Positions 1-7,247 of a DNA stretch of 17,964 bases are shown here, in pieces (within the stretch, counting starts at the first letter, position 1; every line of letters begins with the position of its first letter). This stretch comes from Rubrobacter sp. (lineage in GTDB: Bacteria; Actinomycetota; Rubrobacteria; Rubrobacterales; Rubrobacteraceae). The notes beneath the pieces were generated by a model. That model worked only from the letters and a program-made list of their open reading frames with translations. It had not been told where the DNA came from and searched no databases. The DNA is taken from contig JACDAR010000265.1 in the NCBI GenBank assembly GCA_013695335.1, positions 1 through 17,964 on the forward strand, given 5' to 3'. A program made the position numbers and the translations under genes.

Positions 1-1963
1 GGTGAAGGTGAATGCGAAGACCCGGGACCAGTTCTCGGTGGTGAAGGGTTTGATGCAAGATCCCTTGGTGACCGAGGTGGTGAATGCCTGCGATGCCGGG
101 CGTGAGGGAGAGCTTATCTTCGCCTACCTCTATGATCTCGCCGGATGCAGGAAGCCGGTGCTGCGGTTGTGGATCTCCTCCCTCACAACCGAGGCCATCC
201 GTGACGGCTTCGATTCCCTGCGCGACGGTCGCCGGATGAAACCCCTCGAAGACGCAGCGAAGAGCCGGAGCGAGGCGGATTGGATCGTTGGCATGAACGC
301 CACCCGCGCCTACTCAGTCCGCTTCGGAAGGCCAGGCAACGTCCTCTCCGTCGGCCGCGTCCAGACCCCGACTCTGAAGTTGCTGGTTGATCGGGAGCGG
401 GAGATCGAGGACTTCAAACCAGAGAAATTCTGGACGGTATACGCTCGTTTCGCCCGCGAAGAGAATACCTACGACGGCGTCTGGTTCAGGAAAAAAGAGA
501 ACCGCCTGAAGGAAAAAGAGGCGGCCGAAGCGATAGCGGAGAAGGTGCGCGGCGGCACGGGCACGGTCACGAAGGCGCAGAAGAAGAACGCCTCGGAGAA
601 ACCGCCGCTACTCTACGACCTGACGGAACTTCAGCGCAACGCCAACGCCAGATACGGCTTCACGGCGGATCGCACGCTCAAAGCCGCCCAGGCGCTTTAC
701 GAGGAGCGCAAACTCATCACCTATCCCCGAACGTCCAGCCGCTATCTCTCGAAAGACATGGTCGGCGGTTTGAAGAAACGTGTCGAGGCGGCGGGCGCGC
801 TCCCCGAGCTTGCGCCGTTCGGGGAGAAGCTGCTCGAAGCTGGCAAACTCCCCATAAGCAGGCGCATAGTGGACGATGCGAAGGTCACGGATCATCACGC
901 CATCATCCCGACCAACAAGAAATCGTCCGGCAACCTGCCGCCGGACGAAGAGAAGGTCTACGATCTCGTGTCGCGGCGGTTCCTTGCCGTGTTCTTCCCT
1001 GATGCCCGCTTCGAGAACACGACGGTGGTGACCGAGGTTCGAGACGAGACTTTCCTGAGCCGGGGCAGGGTCGTTCTGGATGCGGGATGGCGGGCGCTGT
1101 ACCCGGACGGGGTCGGTGGCCGGAGGGAGAAGGAGCCGCCGGTGTTGCCGCCCATCGAGGTCGGGCAGGAGTGGGCGGTGGCGAAGGTCGCTGTCAAGGA
1201 GGGGGAGACCAAGCCGCCGCCGCGCTACTCGGAGTCCGCGCTGCTCGGGGCGATGGAGACGGCCGGGAAGTTCGTGGAGGACGAGGAATTGCGGCAGGCC
1301 ATGAAGGACTCGGGGCTGGGGACGCCTGCCACGCGGGCGGCGACGATAGAACGTTTGATCTCGGTCGGATATCTGGAGCGGGAGAAGAAGATTCTGGTGC
1401 CGACAGAGAAAGGGCGGGCTTTGATCCAGCTTCTCGGCGACAGCCGCATCTCCTCCCCCGAACTCACGGCCCGCTGGGAGGAACGCCTGGCGAAGATGGA
1501 GCACGGCTCCGAGACCCGCTCCGATTTCATGTCCGACATCGGAGATTTTGTCCGCAAGCTGGTCGATGAGGCCCGCTCCAAAGAAGGCGAGCGGGTCGCA
1601 GCCCCCGCAAAGCGCAATGGCAAGCGCGGCGCAAAATCCCGGCGCGCGAACGGTTCCGGTGGCGCATCTGTAGACAAACCCTCCGGCGAGTCGCTCGGAG
1701 ATTGCCCGAAATGCGGCTCGCCCGTGGTGGGGACGCAGAAGGCTTTCGGGTGCTCGGCGTGGAGGGAGAGCGGGTGCAAGTTCGCCATCTGGAAGACTGT
1801 CTCGGGCAAGCGTGTGAGCGAGGCCCAGGCGAAGCAGCTTCTGGCGAAGGGAAGAACCGGCCAGTTGAAGGGTTTCAAGAGCAAAGCGGGCAAACCTTTC
1901 TCCGCCGCGCTGATGCTAGATGGGGAGTACAGGGTGCGGCTGGAGTTCGATAACGAACCTTAG
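1..1963 (+). CDS. topB: DNA topoisomerase III-type (type IA) topoisomerase, 5' end outside the window
   Basis: This enzyme cuts one DNA strand through a tyrosine phosphodiester, passes DNA and reseals it, relaxing or decatenating DNA in the cytoplasm. Counting from the GTG at 2, the end of the Toprim domain shows the acidic motif DAGREGE (31-37), the form used by Firmicutes-type TopB. The type IA core follows with SVGRVQTPTL (116-125), and the catalytic Tyr is at 241 in the ITYPRT motif. A basic, Ala/Gly/Ser-rich linker lies at about 524-567. After it comes a four-cysteine cluster (Cys 568, 571, 584, 592) and a short C-terminal repeat-like region. By comparison with typical TopB, roughly 80 N-terminal residues, including the usual AEKPS motif, are missing. 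The GTG at position 2 is therefore an internal codon and the gene starts before the window. A 75-base gap with a possible promoter separates it from the next gene. Confidence 0.93.
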   Translation, partial: VKVNAKTRDQFSVVKGLMQDPLVTEVVNACDAGREGELIFAYLYDLAGCRKPVLRLWISSLTTEAIRDGFDSLRDGRRMKPLEDAAKSRSEADWIVGMNATRAYSVRFGRPGNVLSVGRVQTPTLKLLVDREREIEDFKPEKFWTVYARFAREENTYDGVWFRKKENRLKEKEAAEAIAEKVRGGTGTVTKAQKKNASEKPPLLYDLTELQRNANARYGFTADRTLKAAQALYEERKLITYPRTSSRYLSKDMVGGLKKRVEAAGALPELAPFGEKLLEAGKLPISRRIVDDAKVTDHHAIIPTNKKSSGNLPPDEEKVYDLVSRRFLAVFFPDARFENTTVVTEVRDETFLSRGRVVLDAGWRALYPDGVGGRREKEPPVLPPIEVGQEWAVAKVAVKEGETKPPPRYSESALLGAMETAGKFVEDEELRQAMKDSGLGTPATRAATIERLISVGYLEREKKILVPTEKGRALIQLLGDSRISSPELTARWEERLAKMEHGSETRSDFMSDIGDFVRKLVDEARSKEGERVAAPAKRNGKRGAKSRRANGSGGASVDKPSGESLGDCPKCGSPVVGTQKAFGCSAWRESGCKFAIWKTVSGKRVSEAQAKQLLAKGRTGQLKGFKSKAGKPFSAALMLDGEYRVRLEFDNEP

Positions 1964-2022
1964 ATTGTGGACTCTTGTCCGGTTTCTGGATGAGGGAATT
2001 ATTTTTCCGCGCTTTCATGCGC

Positions 2023-2028
2023 TAAACT
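2023..2028 (+). promoter_or_regulatory. Candidate -10 element (TAAACT) for the FAD oxidase operon
   Basis: TAAACT ends 10 bases before the ATG at 2039, and no Shine-Dalgarno match is visible in the short interval. A transcript starting 6 to 7 bases after the hexamer would have a leader of only about 3 to 4 bases, so translation may be near-leaderless, which is common in Actinobacteria. No convincing -35 hexamer is seen. The call rests on spacing and the absence of an SD, so it is tentative. Confidence 0.3.
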
Positions 2029-2038
2029 CTTCCGACGT

Positions 2039-3286
2039 ATGAGAGTGATCGTCATCGGGGCCGGCCTTGCCGGCCTCACCTGTGCAAAAGTATTGGCTGA
2101 GCGTGGGAACGACGTTTCCGTGTTCGAGGCGTCAGACGGCGTCGGGGGCAGGGTGCGCACTGACGAGCGGGATGGGTTCTTGCTCGACAGGGGTTTCCAG
2201 GTGTACTTCACGGCATATCCGGCCGCCAGGCGGCATCTGGATCACGCGTCGCTAGACCTTCGGGCCTTCGATCCCGGCGCGGTGGTGCACCGCGGCCGTG
2301 AGCGGAGCGTGCTCTCCGACCCGAGGCGGGATCCCGGTTCGCTCGCGGCCTCGCTCTTCTCGGACGCTGCCACCACGGGGGACAAACTCCGCACCCTCAG
2401 GCTCGTTGCGGACGCGAAGCGGGACGGCACAGAGTCCGCTGGCGAGTTTGCAGGGGATGACTACGCGGACGTTAGCAGCCTGGAGTATTTGAGAGGATTC
2501 GGGTTCTCGGAGAGGATACTCGACCGCTTCTTCAGGCCGTTCTACGGCGGCATCTTCCTCGACCGCGAGCTGGGAACATCATCCCGCGTGTTGCGATTCA
2601 CCTTCAGGATGCTCTCCGGCGGCGATACTGTGGTACCGGCGCAGGGGATCGGTGAGATCCCGAAGCAACTCGCGTCCCGCTTGCCCGAAGACGCCATCTG
2701 CCTGAATAGCCCGGTCGAGGAGTTGCTCCGGGATGGGGAGCGGGTAACGGGCGCGCGGGCCGCCGGAACGGAGCACGAGGCTGACGCCGTGGTTCTCGCG
2801 GCCGACGCCCTGGCCGCGAACCGGCTCGCCGGTGTACCGGCGCCAGAAGAATCGGTCGGGCAAACCTGCCTGTACTACGCATCAGGCGGGCTCGGGACAG
2901 GCAAGAAGATACTGCTCAACGGCGACGAGAGAGGATTCCTCAACAACGTGGTGGAGATCAGCAACATCTCCGAAAGCTACGCCCCACCTGGCGAGAGCCT
3001 GGTGTGCGCAGTCGCGCTCGGCGTGATGGATGCGCCGGACGAGAGCCTGTTCCGGCGCGGCATCAAGGACATAACGCGCTGGTACCCGGATGCGGATCTC
3101 AGACCGCTCGCCGCCTACCGCATCCAGTTCGCCCAGTTCGCCCAGCCGCCCGGCGTACACGGTGGGCTCCCGCGGAACCGGACCTCCACGCCTGGGCTCG
3201 TGCTGGCGGGCGAGTACACGGAGGATTCATCTATAAACGGCGCGATGCTCTCGGGGGAACGCGCGGCTGTGGAGGTGCTCCGGTGA
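2039..3286 (+). CDS. FAD-dependent amine oxidase / phytoene-desaturase-like oxidoreductase
   Basis: This is a flavoenzyme of the amine oxidase/protoporphyrinogen oxidase/carotenoid desaturase superfamily, 415 residues. The N-terminus has the dinucleotide-binding GxGxxG (VIGAGLAGL, about residues 5-13), an acidic residue at the end of beta-2 (FEAS) and the GGRVRT motif (36-41) typical of this superfamily. The C-terminus has the matching FAD-closing segment, LAGEYTEDSSINGAMLSGE, at about 388-406. The substrate cannot be read from the sequence; desaturation or oxidation of an isoprenoid or polyamine-like compound are both possible. The ATG at 2039 has no SD and may be near-leaderless. It is the first gene of a run of five plus-strand genes: its stop overlaps the GTG of the ABC ATPase by 4 bases (GTGA), so the two are probably translationally coupled. 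A link to lipid or carotenoid export is inference. Confidence 0.77.
   Translation: MRVIVIGAGLAGLTCAKVLAERGNDVSVFEASDGVGGRVRTDERDGFLLDRGFQVYFTAYPAARRHLDHASLDLRAFDPGAVVHRGRERSVLSDPRRDPGSLAASLFSDAATTGDKLRTLRLVADAKRDGTESAGEFAGDDYADVSSLEYLRGFGFSERILDRFFRPFYGGIFLDRELGTSSRVLRFTFRMLSGGDTVVPAQGIGEIPKQLASRLPEDAICLNSPVEELLRDGERVTGARAAGTEHEADAVVLAADALAANRLAGVPAPEESVGQTCLYYASGGLGTGKKILLNGDERGFLNNVVEISNISESYAPPGESLVCAVALGVMDAPDESLFRRGIKDITRWYPDADLRPLAAYRIQFAQFAQPPGVHGGLPRNRTSTPGLVLAGEYTEDSSINGAMLSGERAAVEVLR
3271..3276 (+). promoter_or_regulatory. Shine-Dalgarno site (GGAGGT) that fixes the ABC ATPase start
   Basis: GGAGGT lies inside the end of the oxidase gene, six bases before the GTG at 3283. Several in-frame start codons exist upstream inside the oxidase gene, but only this one has a strong ribosome-binding site and gives a protein beginning just before the conserved ABC domain. 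Confidence 0.75.
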
Positions 3287-4041
3287 GCAGCCCCCCCGCA
3301 AACGGTGTACCTGCCCTCAAGATAGACGATCTCAGGAAGACGTACTCCAATGGAGTCTCGGCGCTCGACGGGGTTTCCCTGGAGGTCGAGGCCGGGAAGT
3401 TCGTCGGGCTGCTCGGGCCGAACGGGGCTGGCAAGACTACGCTCATAAACAGCGTTGTAAGCCTGGCGCGGCCTGATTCAGGGACCGTCGAGGTTTATGG
3501 GAAGGACGCCTTCAGGGAGTTTCGGGAGGCTCGGCGCATGATCGGGGTTTCTCCGCAGGAGATCAACCTCGACAAGTTCCTCACGGTTCGTGAAGTCTTG
3601 ATCTTCCACGCCGGATACTACGGCGTCCCGAAGAACAAGGCGAAGGTACGGGCCGAAGAGCTGATGGCGCGTTTCGAACTCACGGAGAAGCGGGACCAGC
3701 GGACCAACACGCTCTCCGGCGGCATGAAGCGGCGGGTAATGTTTGCCCGCGCCCTCATGCACGACCCGGCTGTGCTCTTTCTTGACGAGCCGACGGCCGG
3801 TGTGGACGTTGAGTTGCGCTACAGCCTGTGGGGCTTCGTCAGGGAGCTGAACCGGGGCGGCATGACTATTTTGCTGACCACGCATTATCTCGAAGAAGCC
3901 GAGGCGCTGTGTGATGAGATCGCGCTGATAGACGGGGGCAGGATCGTGGATCAGGGTAGTAGCGATGAATTGAAGGAGCGATACGGGGCGGGCAACGTCG
4001 AGGAGGTATACATGAAGGTGATCGGGCATGCTGCTCACTGA
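3283..4041 (+). CDS. ABC-2-type transporter, ATP-binding subunit
   Basis: This cytoplasmic ATPase powers an ABC-2 (DrrA/YadG/NodI-like) exporter; 252 residues from the GTG at 3283. All motifs of an intact ATPase are present: Walker A GPNGAGKT (45-52), Q-loop Gln 92, signature LSGGMK (144-149), Walker B VLFLDEP (164-170) and H-loop His 201. The reading frame is open well upstream, but the SD-preceded GTG overlapping the previous stop by 4 bases is the likely start. The 3' end overlaps the permease gene by 14 bases, so ATPase and permease are almost certainly a pair. The exported substrate is unknown. The flanking flavoenzyme and membrane glycosyltransferase suggest a lipid, glycolipid or envelope polymer, but multidrug export cannot be excluded. 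Confidence 0.95.
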   Translation: MSSPPANGVPALKIDDLRKTYSNGVSALDGVSLEVEAGKFVGLLGPNGAGKTTLINSVVSLARPDSGTVEVYGKDAFREFREARRMIGVSPQEINLDKFLTVREVLIFHAGYYGVPKNKAKVRAEELMARFELTEKRDQRTNTLSGGMKRRVMFARALMHDPAVLFLDEPTAGVDVELRYSLWGFVRELNRGGMTILLTTHYLEEAEALCDEIALIDGGRIVDQGSSDELKERYGAGNVEEVYMKVIGHAAH

Positions 4042-4795
4042 CAGGACCTTCCGAACCCTCCTCTCGCGCGAGATACTGCGCTTCACCCGCGTCTGGATGC
4101 AGACCATCGTTCCACAGATACTGACGTCCCTCCTCTACCTGGTCGTGTTCGGCATCGCGCTCGGCACGCGCATCAAGGAGATAGAAGGCATCCCATACCT
4201 TGAGTATATTCTGCCAGGCATAGCCCTTATGAGCCTGGTCACCAACTCGCAGATGAACTCCTCGTGGTCGGTCTTCGACGCCAAGCGCGAGCGCTACATA
4301 GATGAGGTGCTCATCAGCCCGATGAGCGATTTGCAGATCGCGCTGGCCTACTCCCTCGGTGGGACGCTCAGGGGCGTGGTGATGGGGACCTGTACTTTCC
4401 TGGTTGGCATCCCGTTCGTCGGTATCCGCGTCGAGAGCCCGCTGCTGCTCATCTTGATTGGGATTCTCGCGGCATTCGCGTTCTCTTCAATCGGCACGAT
4501 GGTCGGGGCGCTCGCCACCCGGATAGAACACATATCCTTCCTGACCAGCGTCGTGATACAACCGCTGACGTTCCTCGGCGGCGTCTTCTATTCCGTCGGG
4601 ATGCTGCCCCACATACTGAAACTGGCGACCTTCTTCAACCCCATCTTCTACACAGTGGACGCAGCCCGTTACGCCACGCTGGGCATCTCCGACCTCAACC
4701 CGTACCCGACGCTAGGGATGGTCTTTCTGATCGCCGTCCTGGCTTTCTGCGGCGCCTGGTTTGCGATAAGCCGTGGCCCAAACCTCCGATACTAA
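4028..4795 (+). CDS. ABC-2-type transporter permease
   Basis: This is the membrane subunit of the exporter, 255 residues and the usual length for the YadH/DrrB/NodJ family. About six hydrophobic segments are visible, roughly at residues 28-46, 60-75, 105-129, 138-160, 172-190 and 229-248. The family motif before the last helices is clear: FLGGVFYSVGMLP (about 182-194) followed by NPIFYTVDAARY (about 204-215). The ATG at 4028 is inside the ATPase gene and is preceded by an SD-like AAGGTG at 4015-4020. The 3' end overlaps the next gene by 23 bases. It works with the ATPase at 3283; substrate specificity is not readable from sequence. Confidence 0.94.
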   Translation: MLLTDRTFRTLLSREILRFTRVWMQTIVPQILTSLLYLVVFGIALGTRIKEIEGIPYLEYILPGIALMSLVTNSQMNSSWSVFDAKRERYIDEVLISPMSDLQIALAYSLGGTLRGVVMGTCTFLVGIPFVGIRVESPLLLILIGILAAFAFSSIGTMVGALATRIEHISFLTSVVIQPLTFLGGVFYSVGMLPHILKLATFFNPIFYTVDAARYATLGISDLNPYPTLGMVFLIAVLAFCGAWFAISRGPNLRY

Positions 4796-5954
4796 GTCCG
4801 GCGCCTGGACCTTCGTACTTGTAGTTTTCGTATTTTCGCGCCTGCTGTTCCTGACGGCGGGGGCCCTGGCCGCGAATTTTCTGCCTGGCGCTGAGCCGGC
4901 GGGAGACCCACTGGAACCGCCTGGCATCCTGAACTACTGGGCGCATTGGGACGGGGCGTGGTACGCGCAGATCTCCACCGAGGGTTATGGTGCGCGGCCC
5001 CCCGCCTCGACTGCTTTCTTCCCGCTGTATCCGCTGCTCGTGCGGCTCGGGACGAACATCGGGGGCGGGCCTGCGGTGTGGGGGGTGGCGATCTCACTCG
5101 CGGCCACCTTCTTCGCGCTGTACTTCGTCTACCGCATCGCGGAGAAGCTCTTCGATGTCCGGGCCGCCCGCGCCGCCACGCTGGCGCTCGCGTTCTTCCC
5201 TACTACTTTCTTTATGAACGCTGTGTACACGGAGGCGCTGTTTCTGGCACTCACGGCTGGTTCGATCTGGGCTGCTTACGTGAGGCGCGACCTTTTGCTG
5301 GCCGGGGTTCTCGGCGCGCTCGCCGCAGCGACCCGCAACCTCGGCATTCTCCTCCTGATACCGCTCTGCCTGGAGTGGGTGCGGCACCGGCGGGAGTTCG
5401 GGGCGCGGGGGATTCTGGGGCTGGCTATTGTCCCTCTGGGGCTTGCCGCGTATGCGGCGTTTCTGTGGGCGCGATTCGGGGACCCGCTCGTGTTCGTGCG
5501 CCAGCAGGGAGAGTACTGGGGCCGCGAGCTTACCAGCCCCATCACGACGGCGAGGGACGCATGGCAGGCTGGCTGGGATGGCGTAAAGTACCTGCTCGAC
5601 CCGGCAACGCTGTTCCTGAGCCCTGACGCGAGCCCGGCGCTCGAAGCATCCAACGTGCTGAACATTGGGTTCCTGATCCTCTTCCTCGCGGTCATGGCCG
5701 TTGGCATCTTCAAACTCCCACCGGGGCTCTCGCTCTTCTCCATGATCCTCGTTCTCTTGCCCGTCCTCACGCCAAGTTCGGTGTTTCCGCTTATGAGCCA
5801 GCCGCGCTTCGTGCTGGGAGCTTTCCCTGTGTTTCTGGTACTCGGATACCTGCTCTCGCGTAGCCGGGTTGCGCTTGTAACATGGCTCGTCGTGAGCGTC
5901 GGCCTCGGTCTTGCCCTTGCCGTAATGTTCGCGACCTGGCGGTGGGTGGCATAG
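4773..5954 (+). CDS. GT-C membrane mannosyltransferase, PIG-V-like
   Basis: This is a polytopic membrane protein of 393 residues resembling bacterial relatives of GPI mannosyltransferase PIG-V. Such enzymes use a polyprenyl-phosphate sugar to glycosylate a lipid or protein on the outer face of the membrane. The first transmembrane segment is at about 13-34. It is followed by an extracytoplasmic loop with the family-type motif WDGAWYAQI (59-67), which contains the acidic residue expected of GT-C catalysis, and then FFPLYPLLVR (82-91). Many more hydrophobic helices run to the C-terminus. The start used is the GTG at 4773 inside the permease gene, a 23-base overlap. No better-placed start is obvious, although the exact start is uncertain. 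Position behind an ABC-2 exporter suggests action on the exported molecule; this is inference. Confidence 0.8.
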   Translation: MAQTSDTKSGAWTFVLVVFVFSRLLFLTAGALAANFLPGAEPAGDPLEPPGILNYWAHWDGAWYAQISTEGYGARPPASTAFFPLYPLLVRLGTNIGGGPAVWGVAISLAATFFALYFVYRIAEKLFDVRAARAATLALAFFPTTFFMNAVYTEALFLALTAGSIWAAYVRRDLLLAGVLGALAAATRNLGILLLIPLCLEWVRHRREFGARGILGLAIVPLGLAAYAAFLWARFGDPLVFVRQQGEYWGRELTSPITTARDAWQAGWDGVKYLLDPATLFLSPDASPALEASNVLNIGFLILFLAVMAVGIFKLPPGLSLFSMILVLLPVLTPSSVFPLMSQPRFVLGAFPVFLVLGYLLSRSRVALVTWLVVSVGLGLALAVMFATWRWVA

Positions 5955-5956
5955 GC

Positions 5957-6802
5957 GTGATCCCGCGCGGCGTCTCCAACCTCGAAGGATTGCCGGAGCA
6001 TCGTGGGGTGTTGGAACGTGCCGTTGCCCATTTCCAAGACGATGACCGGGTGGTTGCCTTGATCCTGGGCGGATCGCTCGCGCGTGGCGCCCCGGATTTT
6101 TACTCTGACGTGGACCTATACATCGTCGCGCGGGATGATGACTTCGACGCCGTGTTCGCGGAACGGGATACTGCTGCGGAGGCAGCGGGAAACCCTCTCT
6201 TCCGTTTCGTCGTGAACCCTGTTCCCGGAGGCTCTACGGATCAAATCGTCGTCTACCGGGGACCGGTCAAGCTCGATCTCATGTACTATCGGGAATCCGA
6301 CCTCTCGTCCGGTTGGAAGTGGGGCGGATGCTCTGTACTAAAGGACACTTCTGGCGCAGGTATAGTGGTGTCCCGATCCGCCGGCCTGGCTCATCCCCCG
6401 CCGCCCCCGGAGGCGCTACGAGATCTCGACCAGAGATTCTGGACGTGGTGCTGGTACGTGTTCGGCAAGATCGTGCGCGGCGAGCTGTGGGAAGCGCTGG
6501 ACGGAATACACAATATCCGCAGCTCGGCCCTGCTGCCGCTGCTCGCGTGGAGAGACGGACTTCCCCACGAAGGCCACCGGCGCCTGGAATACAAGCTCAA
6601 CCCGGAGACCGCGTCCCGACTGGCGAGCACCATTCCCGAGCTCCGGGCCGATGCCCTGTACGAGGCGTTGTGGACGGCGGTGGGCCTGCACCGTGACCTG
6701 CGGACGGAAGTCTTCGACCGTTACGGGTGTGCGTTTGACCCGGCTCCGGGGGAGATCATCCGGTGCGAGATAAATCGTCGCTGGACGGATCGGCTCTCGT
6801 AG
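5957..6802 (+). CDS. Nucleotidyltransferase-fold protein (aminoglycoside adenylyltransferase-like)
   Basis: This is a pol-beta-superfamily nucleotidyltransferase. Counting from the GTG at 5957 (281 residues), the sequence shows GGS (38-40) with a downstream Gly 44, then SDVDL (50-54) carrying the two metal-binding aspartates, and a third carboxylate at Asp 107 in KLDLMYY. The complete triad implies an active transferase. The C-terminal half is helical and matches the general shape of aminoglycoside/lincosamide nucleotidyltransferases, but no substrate-specific motif is recognised, so I do not call it a resistance gene. The frame is open back to 5882, inside the mannosyltransferase. The GTG two bases after that gene's stop is the more likely start, though its SD is weak; a later TTG is also possible. 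It is the last gene of the five-gene run and ends three bases before a convergent gene. Confidence 0.75.
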   Translation: MIPRGVSNLEGLPEHRGVLERAVAHFQDDDRVVALILGGSLARGAPDFYSDVDLYIVARDDDFDAVFAERDTAAEAAGNPLFRFVVNPVPGGSTDQIVVYRGPVKLDLMYYRESDLSSGWKWGGCSVLKDTSGAGIVVSRSAGLAHPPPPPEALRDLDQRFWTWCWYVFGKIVRGELWEALDGIHNIRSSALLPLLAWRDGLPHEGHRRLEYKLNPETASRLASTIPELRADALYEALWTAVGLHRDLRTEVFDRYGCAFDPAPGEIIRCEINRRWTDRLS

Positions 6803-6805
6803 CCG

Positions 6806-7141
6806 TTACCTGCGTCGCGCTTCGATCAGGAGCAGCGAGATCAGGGCGACCTCGATCACCTTGTCTACGTACCCGACGGTGGTGCGCTCCCCGATAGCCA
6901 CCCAGAGAAAAAGCGTGAGCGATGCGAACCCGATCAGGGCCAAACGCACGATGTCTCTGTGTTCGCCGAGCCTCGGCAAAGGCAGATACAAAGCACCGAG
7001 CAGCCCGAGATATCCGAGGCCGTTGAGGATGAATATTGGGTCTGGGAAATTGAGTTGCAGGTGGATGATCGCCGTGGCAATGGTGAGCAGCGCGACGCCG
7101 AAAGCCAGCGCTGTGTCCGTATCGGTGCGTGAGGCTGCCAT
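6806..7141 (-). CDS. Small four-helix membrane protein of unknown function
   Basis: This 111-residue protein is not a family I can name. It has four clear hydrophobic segments (about residues 10-30, 34-54, 64-83 and 92-107), with charged connecting loops (PRLGEHRD, GERTT) and a basic C-terminus (EARRR). The ATG is preceded by a strong SD (AGGAGG on the minus strand, opposite 7151-7156), which supports real translation. It converges on the nucleotidyltransferase with only three bases between the stops, leaving no room for a dedicated terminator. The gap of 106 bases upstream holds a small TCACG-N6-CGTGA inverted repeat (7179-7194) of unknown meaning. It could belong to the acyltransferase transcript or stand alone. 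Confidence 0.62.
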   Translation of the reverse strand: MAASRTDTDTALAFGVALLTIATAIIHLQLNFPDPIFILNGLGYLGLLGALYLPLPRLGEHRDIVRLALIGFASLTLFLWVAIGERTTVGYVDKVIEVALISLLLIEARRR

Positions 7142-7150
7142 GGTCTTTGT

Positions 7151-7156
7151 CCTCCT
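7151..7156 (-). promoter_or_regulatory. Shine-Dalgarno site (AGGAGG) for the small membrane protein
   Basis: CCTCCT on the plus strand reads AGGAGG on the minus strand, about nine bases before the ATG at 7141. It is the main evidence, beyond hydrophobicity, that this otherwise unrecognised small gene is translated. Confidence 0.65.
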
Positions 7157-7247
7157 GACTACGTGGCCTGCTGTGGCTTCACGGGTATTCGTGACACGCG
7201 TCGGTAAAGAGGATGCCGATCCGGCACGGAGCCACTATGATCCCGCA

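Noticed and set aside
608..1504. Long minus-strand open frame (298 codons) opposite the topoisomerase gene
   Set aside because: It lies wholly antisense to a strongly conserved gene, its product is rich in Arg, Pro and Leu without motifs, and high-GC sequence commonly leaves such frames open.
3004..3282. Upstream extension of the ABC ATPase frame giving a 345-residue protein
   Set aside because: The extra 93 residues overlap the conserved C-terminus of the flavoenzyme in another frame and are Arg/Ala-rich shadow sequence; the GTG at 3283 has a strong SD and the expected domain start.
5882..5956. Upstream extension of the nucleotidyltransferase frame into the mannosyltransferase gene
   Set aside because: The extra residues (Arg-rich) have no homology character and overlap the last transmembrane helix of the upstream gene; a GTG just after that gene's stop is more plausible.
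7179..7194. Inverted repeat TCACG-N6-CGTGA between the small membrane protein and the acyltransferase
   Set aside because: Five-base arms are expected by chance at this GC, and it is not placed over a recognisable promoter, so I do not call it an operator.
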